From: Candidatus Chryseopegocella kryptomonas
Lineage (GTDB): Bacteria; Bacteroidota; Ignavibacteria; Kryptoniales; Kryptoniaceae
DNA length: 64,000 nucleotides
NCBI RefSeq assembly: GCF_001536065.1
Contig: NZ_CZVW01000003.1
Location: 62,001 to 126,000 of the forward strand
Reading direction: 5' to 3'
Position 1 is the first letter of the stretch. Each line of letters begins with the position of its first letter. The position numbers and the translations under genes are program-made. Below are positions 9,081 through 17,966 of the stretch, piece by piece. The notes under the pieces are model-generated. The model did not search any database and was not told the origin of the DNA. It was given only the letters and a program-made list of their open reading frames with translations.

Positions 9081-9108
9081 TGGGGGTTGCCTTGATTGAC
9101 AACCCCCA
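9081..9108 (-). terminator. Intra-operon hairpin after flagellin (partial terminator)
   Basis: TGGGGGTTG and CAACCCCCA form a 9-bp stem around a 10-base loop, 40 bases after the flagellin stop. On the minus strand it is followed by ATCTTGTTTTAAAAATTT, a weak T tract. It probably terminates or protects most flagellin mRNA while letting some transcription continue into fliS and fliD, matching the high demand for flagellin. Confidence 0.65.
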
Positions 9109-9147
9109 CAGCGGTTTCAGCTATCTATTGCTCTCGGCGTCACCATA

Positions 9148-9990
9148 TTATCTGAACAACGCAAGCACTCCTTGCGGTGCAGCGTTTGCTTGGGCAAGTT
9201 GTGCCGTCGCAGTTTGTTGCAGTATCATAAGCTTGGCAACTTCAACCTGCTCCTTTGCTATATCAGCATCAAAGATTCTGCTTGCTGCTGCATCTGTGTT
9301 CGTCATTGACACAATCAAGTTCGCCTCTTTCACATCAAGACGATTGATCAATGAACCGACATACTGCAATTGTTGTGTCACCGTCTTAATCGCAGTGTCA
9401 ACTGTTGTGATGAATCCAGTTGTCAAATCACTTGTTGCAACAGCGCTTGAGCTGACAAGCGAGCTATCAACCGTGATATCAAATTTAACAGTGAGCGTAT
9501 CACCGGTATCACTTCCGACTTGGAAATCTTTACCGCTTACCCAATCGCCACCGCCTGCTCCTCTGAGTAACTGCATACCGTTAAATTTCGTCTGCTTTAC
9601 GATTTCATCAATTTCAGCCAAATAATCATTGACTTGTGTTGCAATCGCCTGCAATTCATCATCGCTCAAACCACCGTTGACGGCTCTTGTGACTTGCTCT
9701 TTGATTGAAACAAGCAAGTCATTAATCTTCTGCAAACCACCCTCTGCAATTGAAAGAACATTTTTCGCGTCGCCGACATTGTTAATCGCTTGTGCAAGCC
9801 CACGAGATCTTGCCTGCAATTTCTTGGCTATGGTATACCCGGATGGGTCATCGGCGACGGAATTGATTTTCTTACCCGTTGCAAGACGGAGTTGATGAAC
9901 GCCGAGTTCACGATTGATGTCATTGAGGGCATTGTAGGCGTTCATCGCTGCGATGTTGGTGTTGATGCGTGTTCCCTGTGAGAATGCCAT
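9148..9990 (-). CDS. fliC: Flagellin
   Basis: Filament subunit of 280 residues, a compact flagellin with the conserved D0/D1 ends and only a short central segment. The N-terminus shows INTNIAAMNAYNALNDIN and RLATGKKINSVADDPSGYTIA. The C-terminus shows RLDVKEANLIVSMTNTDAA, DADIAKEQVEVAK and the end GVLALFR. The centre, residues about 160-205, is rich in serine and threonine (VDSSLVSSSAVATSDLTT) and is a plausible site for O-glycosylation. The ATG at 9990 has AAGGAGG ten bases upstream. A sigma28-type promoter and a GC-rich leader hairpin precede it. It heads the late flagellar operon. Confidence 0.97.
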   Translation of the reverse strand: MAFSQGTRINTNIAAMNAYNALNDINRELGVHQLRLATGKKINSVADDPSGYTIAKKLQARSRGLAQAINNVGDAKNVLSIAEGGLQKINDLLVSIKEQVTRAVNGGLSDDELQAIATQVNDYLAEIDEIVKQTKFNGMQLLRGAGGGDWVSGKDFQVGSDTGDTLTVKFDITVDSSLVSSSAVATSDLTTGFITTVDTAIKTVTQQLQYVGSLINRLDVKEANLIVSMTNTDAAASRIFDADIAKEQVEVAKLMILQQTATAQLAQANAAPQGVLALFR

Positions 9991-10026
9991 GGCTGTTAAC
10001 CTCCTTGTTTTTTGTTTGACATTTTA

Positions 10027-10046
10027 CCGGGGCTTCCTTGCCCCGG
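10027..10046 (-). promoter_or_regulatory. GC-rich stem-loop in the flagellin mRNA leader
   Basis: CCGGGGC and GCCCCGG form a perfect 7-bp GC stem with a 6-base loop, inside the predicted 5' untranslated region of flagellin: downstream of the -10 at 10063-10070 and about 20 bases before the ribosome-binding site. There is no T tract, so a terminator is unlikely. An mRNA-stabilising element or translation control structure is the better reading. Confidence 0.55.
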
Positions 10047-10062
10047 CGTTTTTCACTTCTAT

Positions 10063-10090
10063 TTATCGGAATCTGTCGGGAATTACTTTA
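10063..10090 (-). promoter_or_regulatory. Sigma28-type promoter of the flagellin operon
   Basis: On the minus strand TAAAGTAA (10083-10090) is followed after 12 bases by TCCGATAA (10063-10070). The E. coli sigma28 consensus is TAAAGTTT-N11-GCCGATAA, so the -35 matches 6 of 8, the -10 matches 7 of 8, and the spacer is one base longer. It lies about 70 bases upstream of the flagellin start, the expected target of this sigma factor. Confidence 0.8.
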
Positions 10091-10103
10091 ATTCCTTATC
10101 AAC

Positions 10104-10130
10104 TAAAGTTTTGAGATTTTATGCCGATAA
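10104..10130 (+). promoter_or_regulatory. Perfect-consensus sigma28 promoter facing the glycan megaenzyme gene
   Basis: TAAAGTTT (10104-10111), an 11-base spacer, and GCCGATAA (10123-10130) match the E. coli sigma28 consensus at all 16 positions with exact spacing. Transcription would start near 10137, giving a leader of about 25 bases before the ATG at 10161. It does not overlap the flagellin promoter boxes (10063-10090) but lies only 13 bases away in the opposite direction, so both genes should be switched on together when FlgM is exported. Confidence 0.85.
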
Positions 10131-10160
10131 ATATAAAAAAACAAAAAACGCACTGTAAAA

Positions 10161-13100
10161 ATGAACAACTATAAAAAATGCTGGTGTGGGGGAATTTTGA
10201 AAGATTCCATACACAATGAATATTTTCAATGTCAAAACTGCGGAACACTCGTCTCTAAAAACCAGCCATCGGCTGATAAATTAAAACAACTTTACACATT
10301 TGACGGCTATTGGCATGATTATGTTGTAAACGACTTAGGCTATCCATCAATTGAGGAAAGATCTAACTTAGATTTCAAAGATAGAATCCCAATATGGTTT
10401 TCAATCCTTAAAAAATTTAAACCCGACGCAGAATCAGTACTTGAAATAGGTTGCGCGCACGGAGGGTTTCTATATTTTTGCAAATACAATGGAATAAAAA
10501 ATGTTGTTGGAGTTGAGGTTGACCCTAAGACATGTGAATTTGCAAGAAGTAAATTTAATCTTGAACACATTATACCTGGTTTATTCCCTGATATTCCACT
10601 GCCGATTGAAAAATTTGATGTCGTCGCTGGTTTTGATGTGCTTGAACATTTCACTGACCCAGTTAGAGCGCTAAAGAAAGTTGCAGAAATTTTAAAAGAT
10701 AATGGTGTATGCATTTTCCAAACGCCACAATACAAAGGTGAAGACAAAAAATGGATTCATTTTAAACCAGATGAACACTTATTTTTATTCAGTGAACAAA
10801 ATATCTACTTGCTTTTTGACAAAGCAGGACTTGATGTTTTTGAAATTTTACCCGGAATTTTAAAAGAAGACATGTTTGTGATCGCAAGACCAAAAATCTC
10901 GGTTGATAAAGTTCAAATTGAAATTTCACAAAACCTAAAAAACACAATAAAGCCCTTAAAAATTGGCATCGGTCTAATTGAACATATGGGTGATATTATT
11001 GCATGTGAACCCGTGTCAAGGTATTTGAGATCAAAATATCCAGATGCACACATCGTCTGGTGTGTTAGAGAAGAATATAAAGAACTCATTGACTCAAATC
11101 CATATATAGACGAAACTCTGGTCGTTGATTGTTTAACTGAATGGATTTATTTAAAAGAAAATGGACTTTTTGATCAAGTTGTTGATCTGCATATTCACAA
11201 TAGAATATGTCCCGTGTGCAATGTTCAACTGAAAAATATAAATGGAAAAATTCCGATCACCGGGGAGAATTATTTTAAATTTGGCTCGCTACTATCAGCG
11301 TTTTCCCGTTCGGCTGGTTTACCTGTAATTGACGGAAAACCTAATGTTTATATACCAGAATCAGTTCGCGAAAAAATTAACACTTTAAAATTACCGCCAA
11401 ACTATGTTGTTTTTCACTGTAATTCAAATGAAAAGATAAAAGATTGGAAACAGGAAAACTGGATCAAACTTGCAAAACATATAGTTAAAAATTATAAAGT
11501 TCAAGTAGTTGAAGTTGGAACGGAAAGCATCCTTGAAAAAAGCGACATAAATTTCATAAATTTATGCGGTAAAACATCAATTCTTGAAACAGCAGAGGTC
11601 ATCAAACGCGCTTTACTTTTCATCGGTGTGGATAGTGGTCCAGCTCATATAGCAAATGCGGTTGAAACATTTGGAATTGTTTTGCTTGGTCATTATAGAA
11701 ACTTTCAGAGATATAATCCCTTTACAGGTGGATACGCAGATGGAACAAATGCGGAATTAATTTACAACGACCTTGGACCAGCAAAAGAAATTCCCTTTGA
11801 AAGAGTAATTGAAGCGGTTGATAAAGTTTTTAACGAAAGGTTAAAACAAAAATCAACAAATCTCAATCCGCAGGAAACTAAACACGAAAAAAGAGCAAAA
11901 ATAATTGCGTTTTTCCTTCCACAATTCCACCCAATTCAAGAAAATGATAAATGGTGGGGCAAAGGTTTTACAGAATGGAGAAATGTTGTTACTGCAAAGC
12001 CATTATTCCCTGGGCATTATCAACCAAGAATTCCAGCAGATTTAGGATTTTACGATTTAAGATTACCCGAGGTTAGAGAAATGCAAGCTGAACTTGCCAG
12101 GAACTACGGTGTAGATGCTTTTTGCTTCTGGCATTATTGGTTTAATGGTAAATTATTACTTGAAAGACCTATACTTGAAATTCTTGAATCTGGAAAACCC
12201 GATTTTCAATTCTGTCTTGCATGGGCTAATGAAAATTGGACAAGGCGCTGGGATGGTTTAAATAATGAAATCCTGCAAGAGCAAACATACGCTGGAATTC
12301 AAGATCACATAAAACATTTTAACTGGCTTCTCAGGTTTTTTAAAGATCAAAGATATTTTAAAATTGACAATAAACCTGTTTTCTTAATTTATCGCCCAGC
12401 TCAGATTCCTGATTTGAAAGAAATGATAGAACTATGGAGGCGACTTGCAAAAAAAGAAGGGCTCGTTGATCTATTTTTAATCGCAATAAGAGCTTCCGCA
12501 GATAGCGTTCAAAGCTGGAAAAAAATCGGTTTTGATGGAGAGGTTATCTTTCAACCTCTTTTCTCAGCAATTACAAATTGGTATCAAATTAACAAAGGCA
12601 TAACTCTAAATCAGATGAGCTTTATATTTGATTATGATGAAGTAGCAAATCTTATGTCAGATTTAAATGAGGAAATAATAAAACAAGGTGAAACATCCTT
12701 CGCCTGTGTTACTCCAATGTGGGATAACACCGCAAGAAGAAAGAATTTAAAACCATTTATCTTAACAAACTCCTCTCCTGAAACATTTGAAAAATGGTTA
12801 AATCTTGAAATTGAAAGACTTCAAAATAGAAAACCTGAATATAGAATTGTTTTCATCAACGCCTGGAATGAATGGGCTGAAGGAAACTATCTTGAACCTG
12901 ATTTAAAATTCTCTCATGGTTATCTCAATGCTGTGAAAAGAGCGGTTTATGGGATTAAGGATCCAAATGGAAGAAGCAAGGGCAAAAGCTTATTTACTAT
13001 TGATGGAGAATTTAAAGTTGAAGATTTATTACAATTTGCGAGGAAACTTTATTCAGAAAATAACTCCGTTCTCGCCGATAAGTATTTCACTTTATCCCTA

Positions 13101-14420
13101 AGATACACTGTAAAAGGAATTGCCAACTCCTACCACAAATACAAAGCTTCAAAGTTTTTAAACAGAATTGATGAATCTGAAAATGCGATTAGAGAATTAA
13201 AAGTTTTTAAATTGCTTGCAAGTCAAACTTGCAATGATATAGCCATAATGAAATACAATGAGAATGACAAAACCGCTTTCAAATTTTACATACAATTAGC
13301 AATCTCATATGATCAAAACAACATAACAGCCAGGAAAAATTACGCTGACTTTTTGCTTCAGGAAGGAAATGTTGAAAATGCAATGCTACTCTATAAGGAA
13401 ATTTTAAACATCAATCCGAATGATGTAGAAACACTTGTAACTCTTGCTGAGATTTGCGATGAAATTGGTGCTGTGAATGATGCAAGATTTTTCTACTCAA
13501 AAATTCTTGAAATAGACCCAAACAATGAAATTGTAAAGGCGAAAATTAAAAATAAACCAATCGCTTCAATAATTATCCCTGTGTTCAATCAACTTGAATA
13601 TACAAAACTTGCCATTGAAAGTATAAGGAAATACACATACATACCATATGAACTCATTGTTGTTGACAACGCCTCAACAGATGGAACATATCAATACCTG
13701 TCCACTCTTCAAGATGCAAAACTAATCCGAAATCCAGAAAATTACGGATTTCCCAAAGCAGTAAATCAAGGGATTGCACACGCTGAAGGTGATTACATAG
13801 TCATTTTAAATAATGATGTAATTGTTACAGACAAATGGCTTGAGCGATTGATTGAACACTTGAAAAAAGATAATTCTATTGGCATAGTTGGTCCAATGAG
13901 TAATTATGTCAATGGAATCCAGATTTTAAAAGAAGCAGATAAATTTTATCTTGAAGATGGAAAAGTAAATGAAGTCAAACTTCAAAAATTCGCAGAGGAT
14001 ATTTACGCAAAAAATAAAGGTGAAAAAATTATATTCCCGAGAATAGCGGGGTTATGCATGGTGATAAAGAGAGAGGTGATTGAAAAAATTGGCGCTTTTG
14101 ATGAAAGATTTACGCCAGGAAATTTTGAAGATGACGACTATTGCCTAAGAGCGGTTTTAGCCGGTTTTAAAATTGCTGTTGCAAAAGATGTATTCATACA
14201 TCATTTTGGTTCAAAAAGTTTTAAATCAAATGGGATTAAAAAGTTTTTAGCGTTACTTGAAAGAAACAAAAAGATTTTTATTGAGAAGTGGGGAGCAGAT
14301 CCAGTTGAAATTTTCATGAATAACAAAAAAGTAAATAACAACGAAATCTTTATACCGATAAAAGAAAAAAACGAGGTTCAAAATGAACAAGCCCAAACTT
14401 TCACTCTGCATGATAGTTAA
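10161..14420 (+). CDS. Giant fusion: methyltransferase, GT9, WbsX-type and GT2 glycosyltransferase with TPRs
   Basis: A 1419-residue cytoplasmic protein joining four enzyme modules. Residues 1-250 are a zinc-motif (CWCGG...CQNCG) class I methyltransferase with VLEIGCAHGGFL and DVLEHF. Residues about 265-560 resemble GT9 heptosyltransferases, with GVDSGPAHIANAV near 488. Residues about 578-930 are a WbsX-like (GH99-like) domain with FLPQFHPIQEN, WWGKGFTEW and NAWNEWAEGNYLEPD. Residues about 960-1125 are TPR-like. Residues about 1132-1390 are a GT2 transferase with IIIPVFNQ, VVDNASTDGT, ILNNDV and FEDDDYCLRA. It lies divergent from flagellin behind an exact sigma28 promoter, which suggests flagellin or surface glycan assembly. 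The sugar and acceptor are unknown. No good Shine-Dalgarno is visible. It overlaps the next gene by 38 bases. Confidence 0.85.
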   Translation: MNNYKKCWCGGILKDSIHNEYFQCQNCGTLVSKNQPSADKLKQLYTFDGYWHDYVVNDLGYPSIEERSNLDFKDRIPIWFSILKKFKPDAESVLEIGCAHGGFLYFCKYNGIKNVVGVEVDPKTCEFARSKFNLEHIIPGLFPDIPLPIEKFDVVAGFDVLEHFTDPVRALKKVAEILKDNGVCIFQTPQYKGEDKKWIHFKPDEHLFLFSEQNIYLLFDKAGLDVFEILPGILKEDMFVIARPKISVDKVQIEISQNLKNTIKPLKIGIGLIEHMGDIIACEPVSRYLRSKYPDAHIVWCVREEYKELIDSNPYIDETLVVDCLTEWIYLKENGLFDQVVDLHIHNRICPVCNVQLKNINGKIPITGENYFKFGSLLSAFSRSAGLPVIDGKPNVYIPESVREKINTLKLPPNYVVFHCNSNEKIKDWKQENWIKLAKHIVKNYKVQVVEVGTESILEKSDINFINLCGKTSILETAEVIKRALLFIGVDSGPAHIANAVETFGIVLLGHYRNFQRYNPFTGGYADGTNAELIYNDLGPAKEIPFERVIEAVDKVFNERLKQKSTNLNPQETKHEKRAKIIAFFLPQFHPIQENDKWWGKGFTEWRNVVTAKPLFPGHYQPRIPADLGFYDLRLPEVREMQAELARNYGVDAFCFWHYWFNGKLLLERPILEILESGKPDFQFCLAWANENWTRRWDGLNNEILQEQTYAGIQDHIKHFNWLLRFFKDQRYFKIDNKPVFLIYRPAQIPDLKEMIELWRRLAKKEGLVDLFLIAIRASADSVQSWKKIGFDGEVIFQPLFSAITNWYQINKGITLNQMSFIFDYDEVANLMSDLNEEIIKQGETSFACVTPMWDNTARRKNLKPFILTNSSPETFEKWLNLEIERLQNRKPEYRIVFINAWNEWAEGNYLEPDLKFSHGYLNAVKRAVYGIKDPNGRSKGKSLFTIDGEFKVEDLLQFARKLYSENNSVLADKYFTLSLRYTVKGIANSYHKYKASKFLNRIDESENAIRELKVFKLLASQTCNDIAIMKYNENDKTAFKFYIQLAISYDQNNITARKNYADFLLQEGNVENAMLLYKEILNINPNDVETLVTLAEICDEIGAVNDARFFYSKILEIDPNNEIVKAKIKNKPIASIIIPVFNQLEYTKLAIESIRKYTYIPYELIVVDNASTDGTYQYLSTLQDAKLIRNPENYGFPKAVNQGIAHAEGDYIVILNNDVIVTDKWLERLIEHLKKDNSIGIVGPMSNYVNGIQILKEADKFYLEDGKVNEVKLQKFAEDIYAKNKGEKIIFPRIAGLCMVIKREVIEKIGAFDERFTPGNFEDDDYCLRAVLAGFKIAVAKDVFIHHFGSKSFKSNGIKKFLALLERNKKIFIEKWGADPVEIFMNNKKVNNNEIFIPIKEKNEVQNEQAQTFTLHDS

Positions 14421-15934
14421 AAACGAAGAAAAATTTCTCCCAGGGTGTCTTGAAAGCGTGAAAAATATCGCTGACGAGATAATAATCGTTGATACTGGCT
14501 CAACAGATAAAACAATTGAAATCGCCCGTCGCTACAACGCAAAAATTTTCCATCTTGACTGGAAAAATGATTTCTCCATTGCAAGAAATGAATCAATAAA
14601 ACACTCAACTGGTGAATGGATTCTGGTTCTTGACGCCGATGAAAGATTAAACCCAAATCAAGAGACAAAACTTAAAAAATATCTCAACTCAAACTTTGAT
14701 GCACTTTATGTTAAAGTCATAAACCTCGGCAAAGATGGAAAACCAGATGTGATAAATGAATATCCAAGATTATTTAGAAAAAAGGATTGGATAAAATTTG
14801 AAGGAAGGATTCACGAGCAAATCACACCTTCAATTTTAAGAAACTGCGGAAAAATCGCAAAGACAGATATAACAATCACACATCTTGGCTACGCACAAAG
14901 CGATGAAATTATGAGCAAAAAATACGAAAGAAATTTAAATCTCCTACTTGAAGAAATAAAAGAAAATCCAGACAACGCATATGCATATTACCACATCGGC
15001 ATAATTAAGATCTTAACAGGTGAAAAAGAAAATGGAATTGAATGGCTGAAAAAAGCAATTTCAATCCAAAAAGAAAAATCAAACCTTGGGGATTCGCTCC
15101 TTGCATCAATTTATAACATCATTGGAAAATACGAACTTCAAAACGAAAGATATCAAGAAGCAATTGATTATTTTGTGAAATCTTCAAAACTTGCTCCAAC
15201 ACAATTGACCTCATATTATTTAAGTGGAATTGCCCACGCTAAACTTTCAAATTTCCACATCGCTAAAAATTTCTTTGAGATAGCCCTTAAAAATCTCAAA
15301 GCAATCTCAAATGGTAAATCTCTTGATGTTTCGCTTGAAAACATGGTTGAAGAAAACGAAATACATTTCAAATTGATGATTTGCTATTTCAAACTTGGCA
15401 ATTATCAAAGGATGAAAGAACATCTTTTAAAAGTCATACACGATGAAATTCTTTACAAAGCAACGATTGATTTTCTTGTTGAAGAATATAAACTTGGAGT
15501 TGGAAATGCCATCAATGTTTTGAAAGAAATCTCAACAATCAAACCATCTTTTGAAATTTTCAAAATTTTGTCGGGAATATATCAAATTAACGGCGAACTT
15601 GAGGATGCTGTTAAAAATTTGGAAATCGCTCTTAACTTTAAAGATGATGATGATGAGATAAGATACAATCTTGGAATGTGTCTTGTTGGATTGAGAAGAT
15701 TTGATGAGGCGATTCGTGTGTTAAGTGATTTTAAAGTTCGTGAAAATTCAAAATTTTTTTGATGCTTCAATTAAAGTTCTTGCTCTGGCACATATTGGGT
15801 GCGGAAATTTTGAAGAAGCATTGAAATGCTACGAAATTTTACTAAATCATAATCCAAATGATGAAGCGATAAAAACAAAAGCAAGGACACTGGCTCAAAA
15901 ACTAAACTTGCGTTTTTCCGAGCGTATTTATTAA
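14383..15934 (+). CDS. GT2 glycosyltransferase with TPR tail, interrupted by a one-base frameshift
   Basis: The N-terminus is a GT2 catalytic domain: SLCMIVKNEEKFLPGCL, IIVDTGSTDKTIEIA, WILVLDADERL (the DAD/DxD metal site) and RLFRKKDWIKFEGRIHEQI. About 300 residues of TPR-like helices follow. The first frame ends at a TGA (15760-15762), giving 459 residues, but the repeats continue without a break in another frame to 15934 (FFDASIKVLALAHIG...). Removing one T from the run of seven at 15754-15760 restores a 516-residue protein. This is either a sequencing error or a slippage site able to switch the tail on and off. It shares the operon and probably the pathway of the preceding megaenzyme. Confidence 0.8.
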
Positions 15935-15947
15935 ATTTATATCGCAA

Positions 15948-16022
15948 GGGCGCTTAGCTCAGTTGGTCCAGAGCGCTACCTTCACACGGTAGAGGTCGCA
16001 GGTTCGAATCCTGCAGCGCCCA
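15948..16022 (+). tRNA. tRNA-Val (anticodon CAC)
   Basis: A full cloverleaf: acceptor GGGCGCT pairs with AGCGCCC, the D arm contains AGCTCAGTTGGT, the anticodon stem CTACC/GGTAG encloses TTCACAC with anticodon CAC, and the T arm has GGTTCGAATCC. The discriminator base is A and CCA is not encoded. It lies 13 bases after the GT2-TPR gene. Confidence 0.96.
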
Positions 16023-16073
16023 CAAAATTTCAAACCCTTGCAATTAACCCCATCCAGACAGTAAAATTCAAAT

Positions 16074-16102
16074 TTGACTTTTTCGCAGAAAATTTTTAAA
16101 CT
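16074..16102 (+). promoter_or_regulatory. Sigma70-type promoter of the beta-oxidation operon
   Basis: TTGACT (16074-16079), a 17-base spacer, and TAAACT (16097-16102) form a good housekeeping promoter about 40 bases upstream of the acyl-CoA synthetase start. No clear operator palindrome was seen beside it. Confidence 0.6.
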
Positions 16103-16149
16103 TCCTTTGAATTTGTTCTTGAAATAAAAATTCAACGGGGATGATTGCT

Positions 16150-17931
16150 ATGACGCAATTTCAAAATCTCGTTGAGCTCTTTGAATTCGGGGTAAAAACC
16201 TACCGAAATCCAAAACTCCTAAATTACAAATCAGCCGAAGGGGTGTGGAAATCTTTATCAGCAGATGAAGTTGCAAGGCGTGTTAAAAACATTGCACTTG
16301 GGCTTTACTCACTTGGCATTAGATTCGGGGACAAAGTTGCGCTTCTTTCCGAAAGTCGTCCAGAATGGACGATGACCGACCTCGGGATACTATCTCTCGG
16401 CGCAATTGATGTGCCAATTTACACAACCCAATCACTTCCACAAGTTGAATTTATAATCACAAATTCTGAATCAAAATTAATTTTCATCTCAACAAAACAG
16501 CTCTACGAAAGAATTTTACCTGTGCTTGAGAAACTTGGATTTACAGACAAAGTCATCACGTTTGAAAAAGAACCACCTGCGCCAGGTGTTATGACGCTTG
16601 AACAGCTTGAATCAATTGGCGAAAAACTTAACAATGAAAATCCATCGCTCTATGACGAGCTCAAATCAAAAGTTAAACCAGATGACCTTGCAACGATAAT
16701 CTACACATCTGGGACAACAGGAGAGCCAAAAGGCGTGATGCTTACACATTCAAACCTAATTTCAAACGCAACAACCTGCGCTTCGCTCTTTAGCTGGAAT
16801 GCCGATAAAGAAGTTGCTCTAACATATCTTCCGCTATCGCACATCTTTGAACGAATGATAATTTACCTTTATCTCTACATTGGAATTCAAATCTGGTATG
16901 CTGAATCAATAGATAAGCTTGCGGACAATCTAATTGAAGTCAAACCAACTGTGATGACAACTGTCCCGAGATTTCTTGAAAAAGCGGAAGAAAGAATGCT
17001 TGCTCAGGTCCAAAAAATGTCGTCACTTAAGCGTAAACTTTTCAACTGGGCGATGGATATAGCAAGACAATTTGACCCTGAAAAGAAATTCCCCCTATCA
17101 TACAGAATCAAGCATAAAATTGCGGACATACTCGTTTATAAAAAACTTCGTGAGCGTTTCGGTGGCAGATTTAGATTCATAGTTTCAGGTGGAGCTGCTT
17201 TGAGACCTGACCTCGCAAGAATCTTCACAGCTGCTGGAATCCCTGTGCTTCAAGGTTATGGTTTAACAGAAACATCACCAGTTATCTCTGTCAATCGCCT
17301 TGAAAGAAACAGAATTGGCTCAGTTGGTCCTGTTATCCCTGGCGTTGCAGTCAAAATCGCAGAGGATGGGGAAATTTGGGTTGACGGTCCAAATGTGATG
17401 AAAGGTTATTACAAAAACGAAGAAGCAACTCAAAGAGCATTTTATTGCACATGGTTTAAAACCGGTGACATTGGCTACATTGACAAAGATGGATTTCTCT
17501 TTATAACCGACAGAAAGAAAGACCTTATAAAGACAAGCGGTGGCAAATTTATAGCTCCACAATTGATTGAAAATTTGCTCTCATCAAGTGTTTATGTTGA
17601 TAAAGCGGTTGTGATAGGTGAGGGAAGAAAATTTGCATCAGCGCTTATCTTCCCAAACTTTGAAGCTTTAAAACAATTTGCACAGGAAAATAACATAACT
17701 TATTCAAATAATTCTGAATTGTTGAATCATCCAAAAGTTCAAGAACTCTACCAAAAAATTGTTGATGAAATAAACTCCAAACTTGCGCACTGGGAAACAA
17801 TCAAAAAATTTGCTGTGATTGATGGTGTTTTAACAATTGATGAAGATTATTTAACACCAACGCTTAAAGTCAAAAGAAGAAATGTTGAAGCACGATATCG
17901 TGATTTAATTGATTCATTTTACAAAGAATAA
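16150..17931 (+). CDS. fadD: Long-chain acyl-CoA synthetase (AMP-forming)
   Basis: Activates fatty acids to acyl-CoA using ATP and CoA, the entry step to beta-oxidation. The 593-residue protein belongs to the ANL superfamily, long-chain type. It has the AMP-binding motif YTSGTTGEPKGVMLTH, then LPLSHIFER, GYGLTETSPVIS, GEIWVDGPNVMKGYY, the hinge FKTGDIGYIDKDGFLFITDRKKDLIKT and the catalytic-lysine region LTPTLKVKRR. The second ATG (MTQFQN at 16150) is preferred: the GGGG of the ribosome site lies nine bases before it but directly abuts the ATG at 16141. It heads an operon with the two following beta-oxidation genes. Confidence 0.92.
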   Translation: MTQFQNLVELFEFGVKTYRNPKLLNYKSAEGVWKSLSADEVARRVKNIALGLYSLGIRFGDKVALLSESRPEWTMTDLGILSLGAIDVPIYTTQSLPQVEFIITNSESKLIFISTKQLYERILPVLEKLGFTDKVITFEKEPPAPGVMTLEQLESIGEKLNNENPSLYDELKSKVKPDDLATIIYTSGTTGEPKGVMLTHSNLISNATTCASLFSWNADKEVALTYLPLSHIFERMIIYLYLYIGIQIWYAESIDKLADNLIEVKPTVMTTVPRFLEKAEERMLAQVQKMSSLKRKLFNWAMDIARQFDPEKKFPLSYRIKHKIADILVYKKLRERFGGRFRFIVSGGAALRPDLARIFTAAGIPVLQGYGLTETSPVISVNRLERNRIGSVGPVIPGVAVKIAEDGEIWVDGPNVMKGYYKNEEATQRAFYCTWFKTGDIGYIDKDGFLFITDRKKDLIKTSGGKFIAPQLIENLLSSSVYVDKAVVIGEGRKFASALIFPNFEALKQFAQENNITYSNNSELLNHPKVQELYQKIVDEINSKLAHWETIKKFAVIDGVLTIDEDYLTPTLKVKRRNVEARYRDLIDSFYKE

Positions 17932-17966
17932 ATGCGAAAACATCACAAAATAAAAAGGGAACAAAA

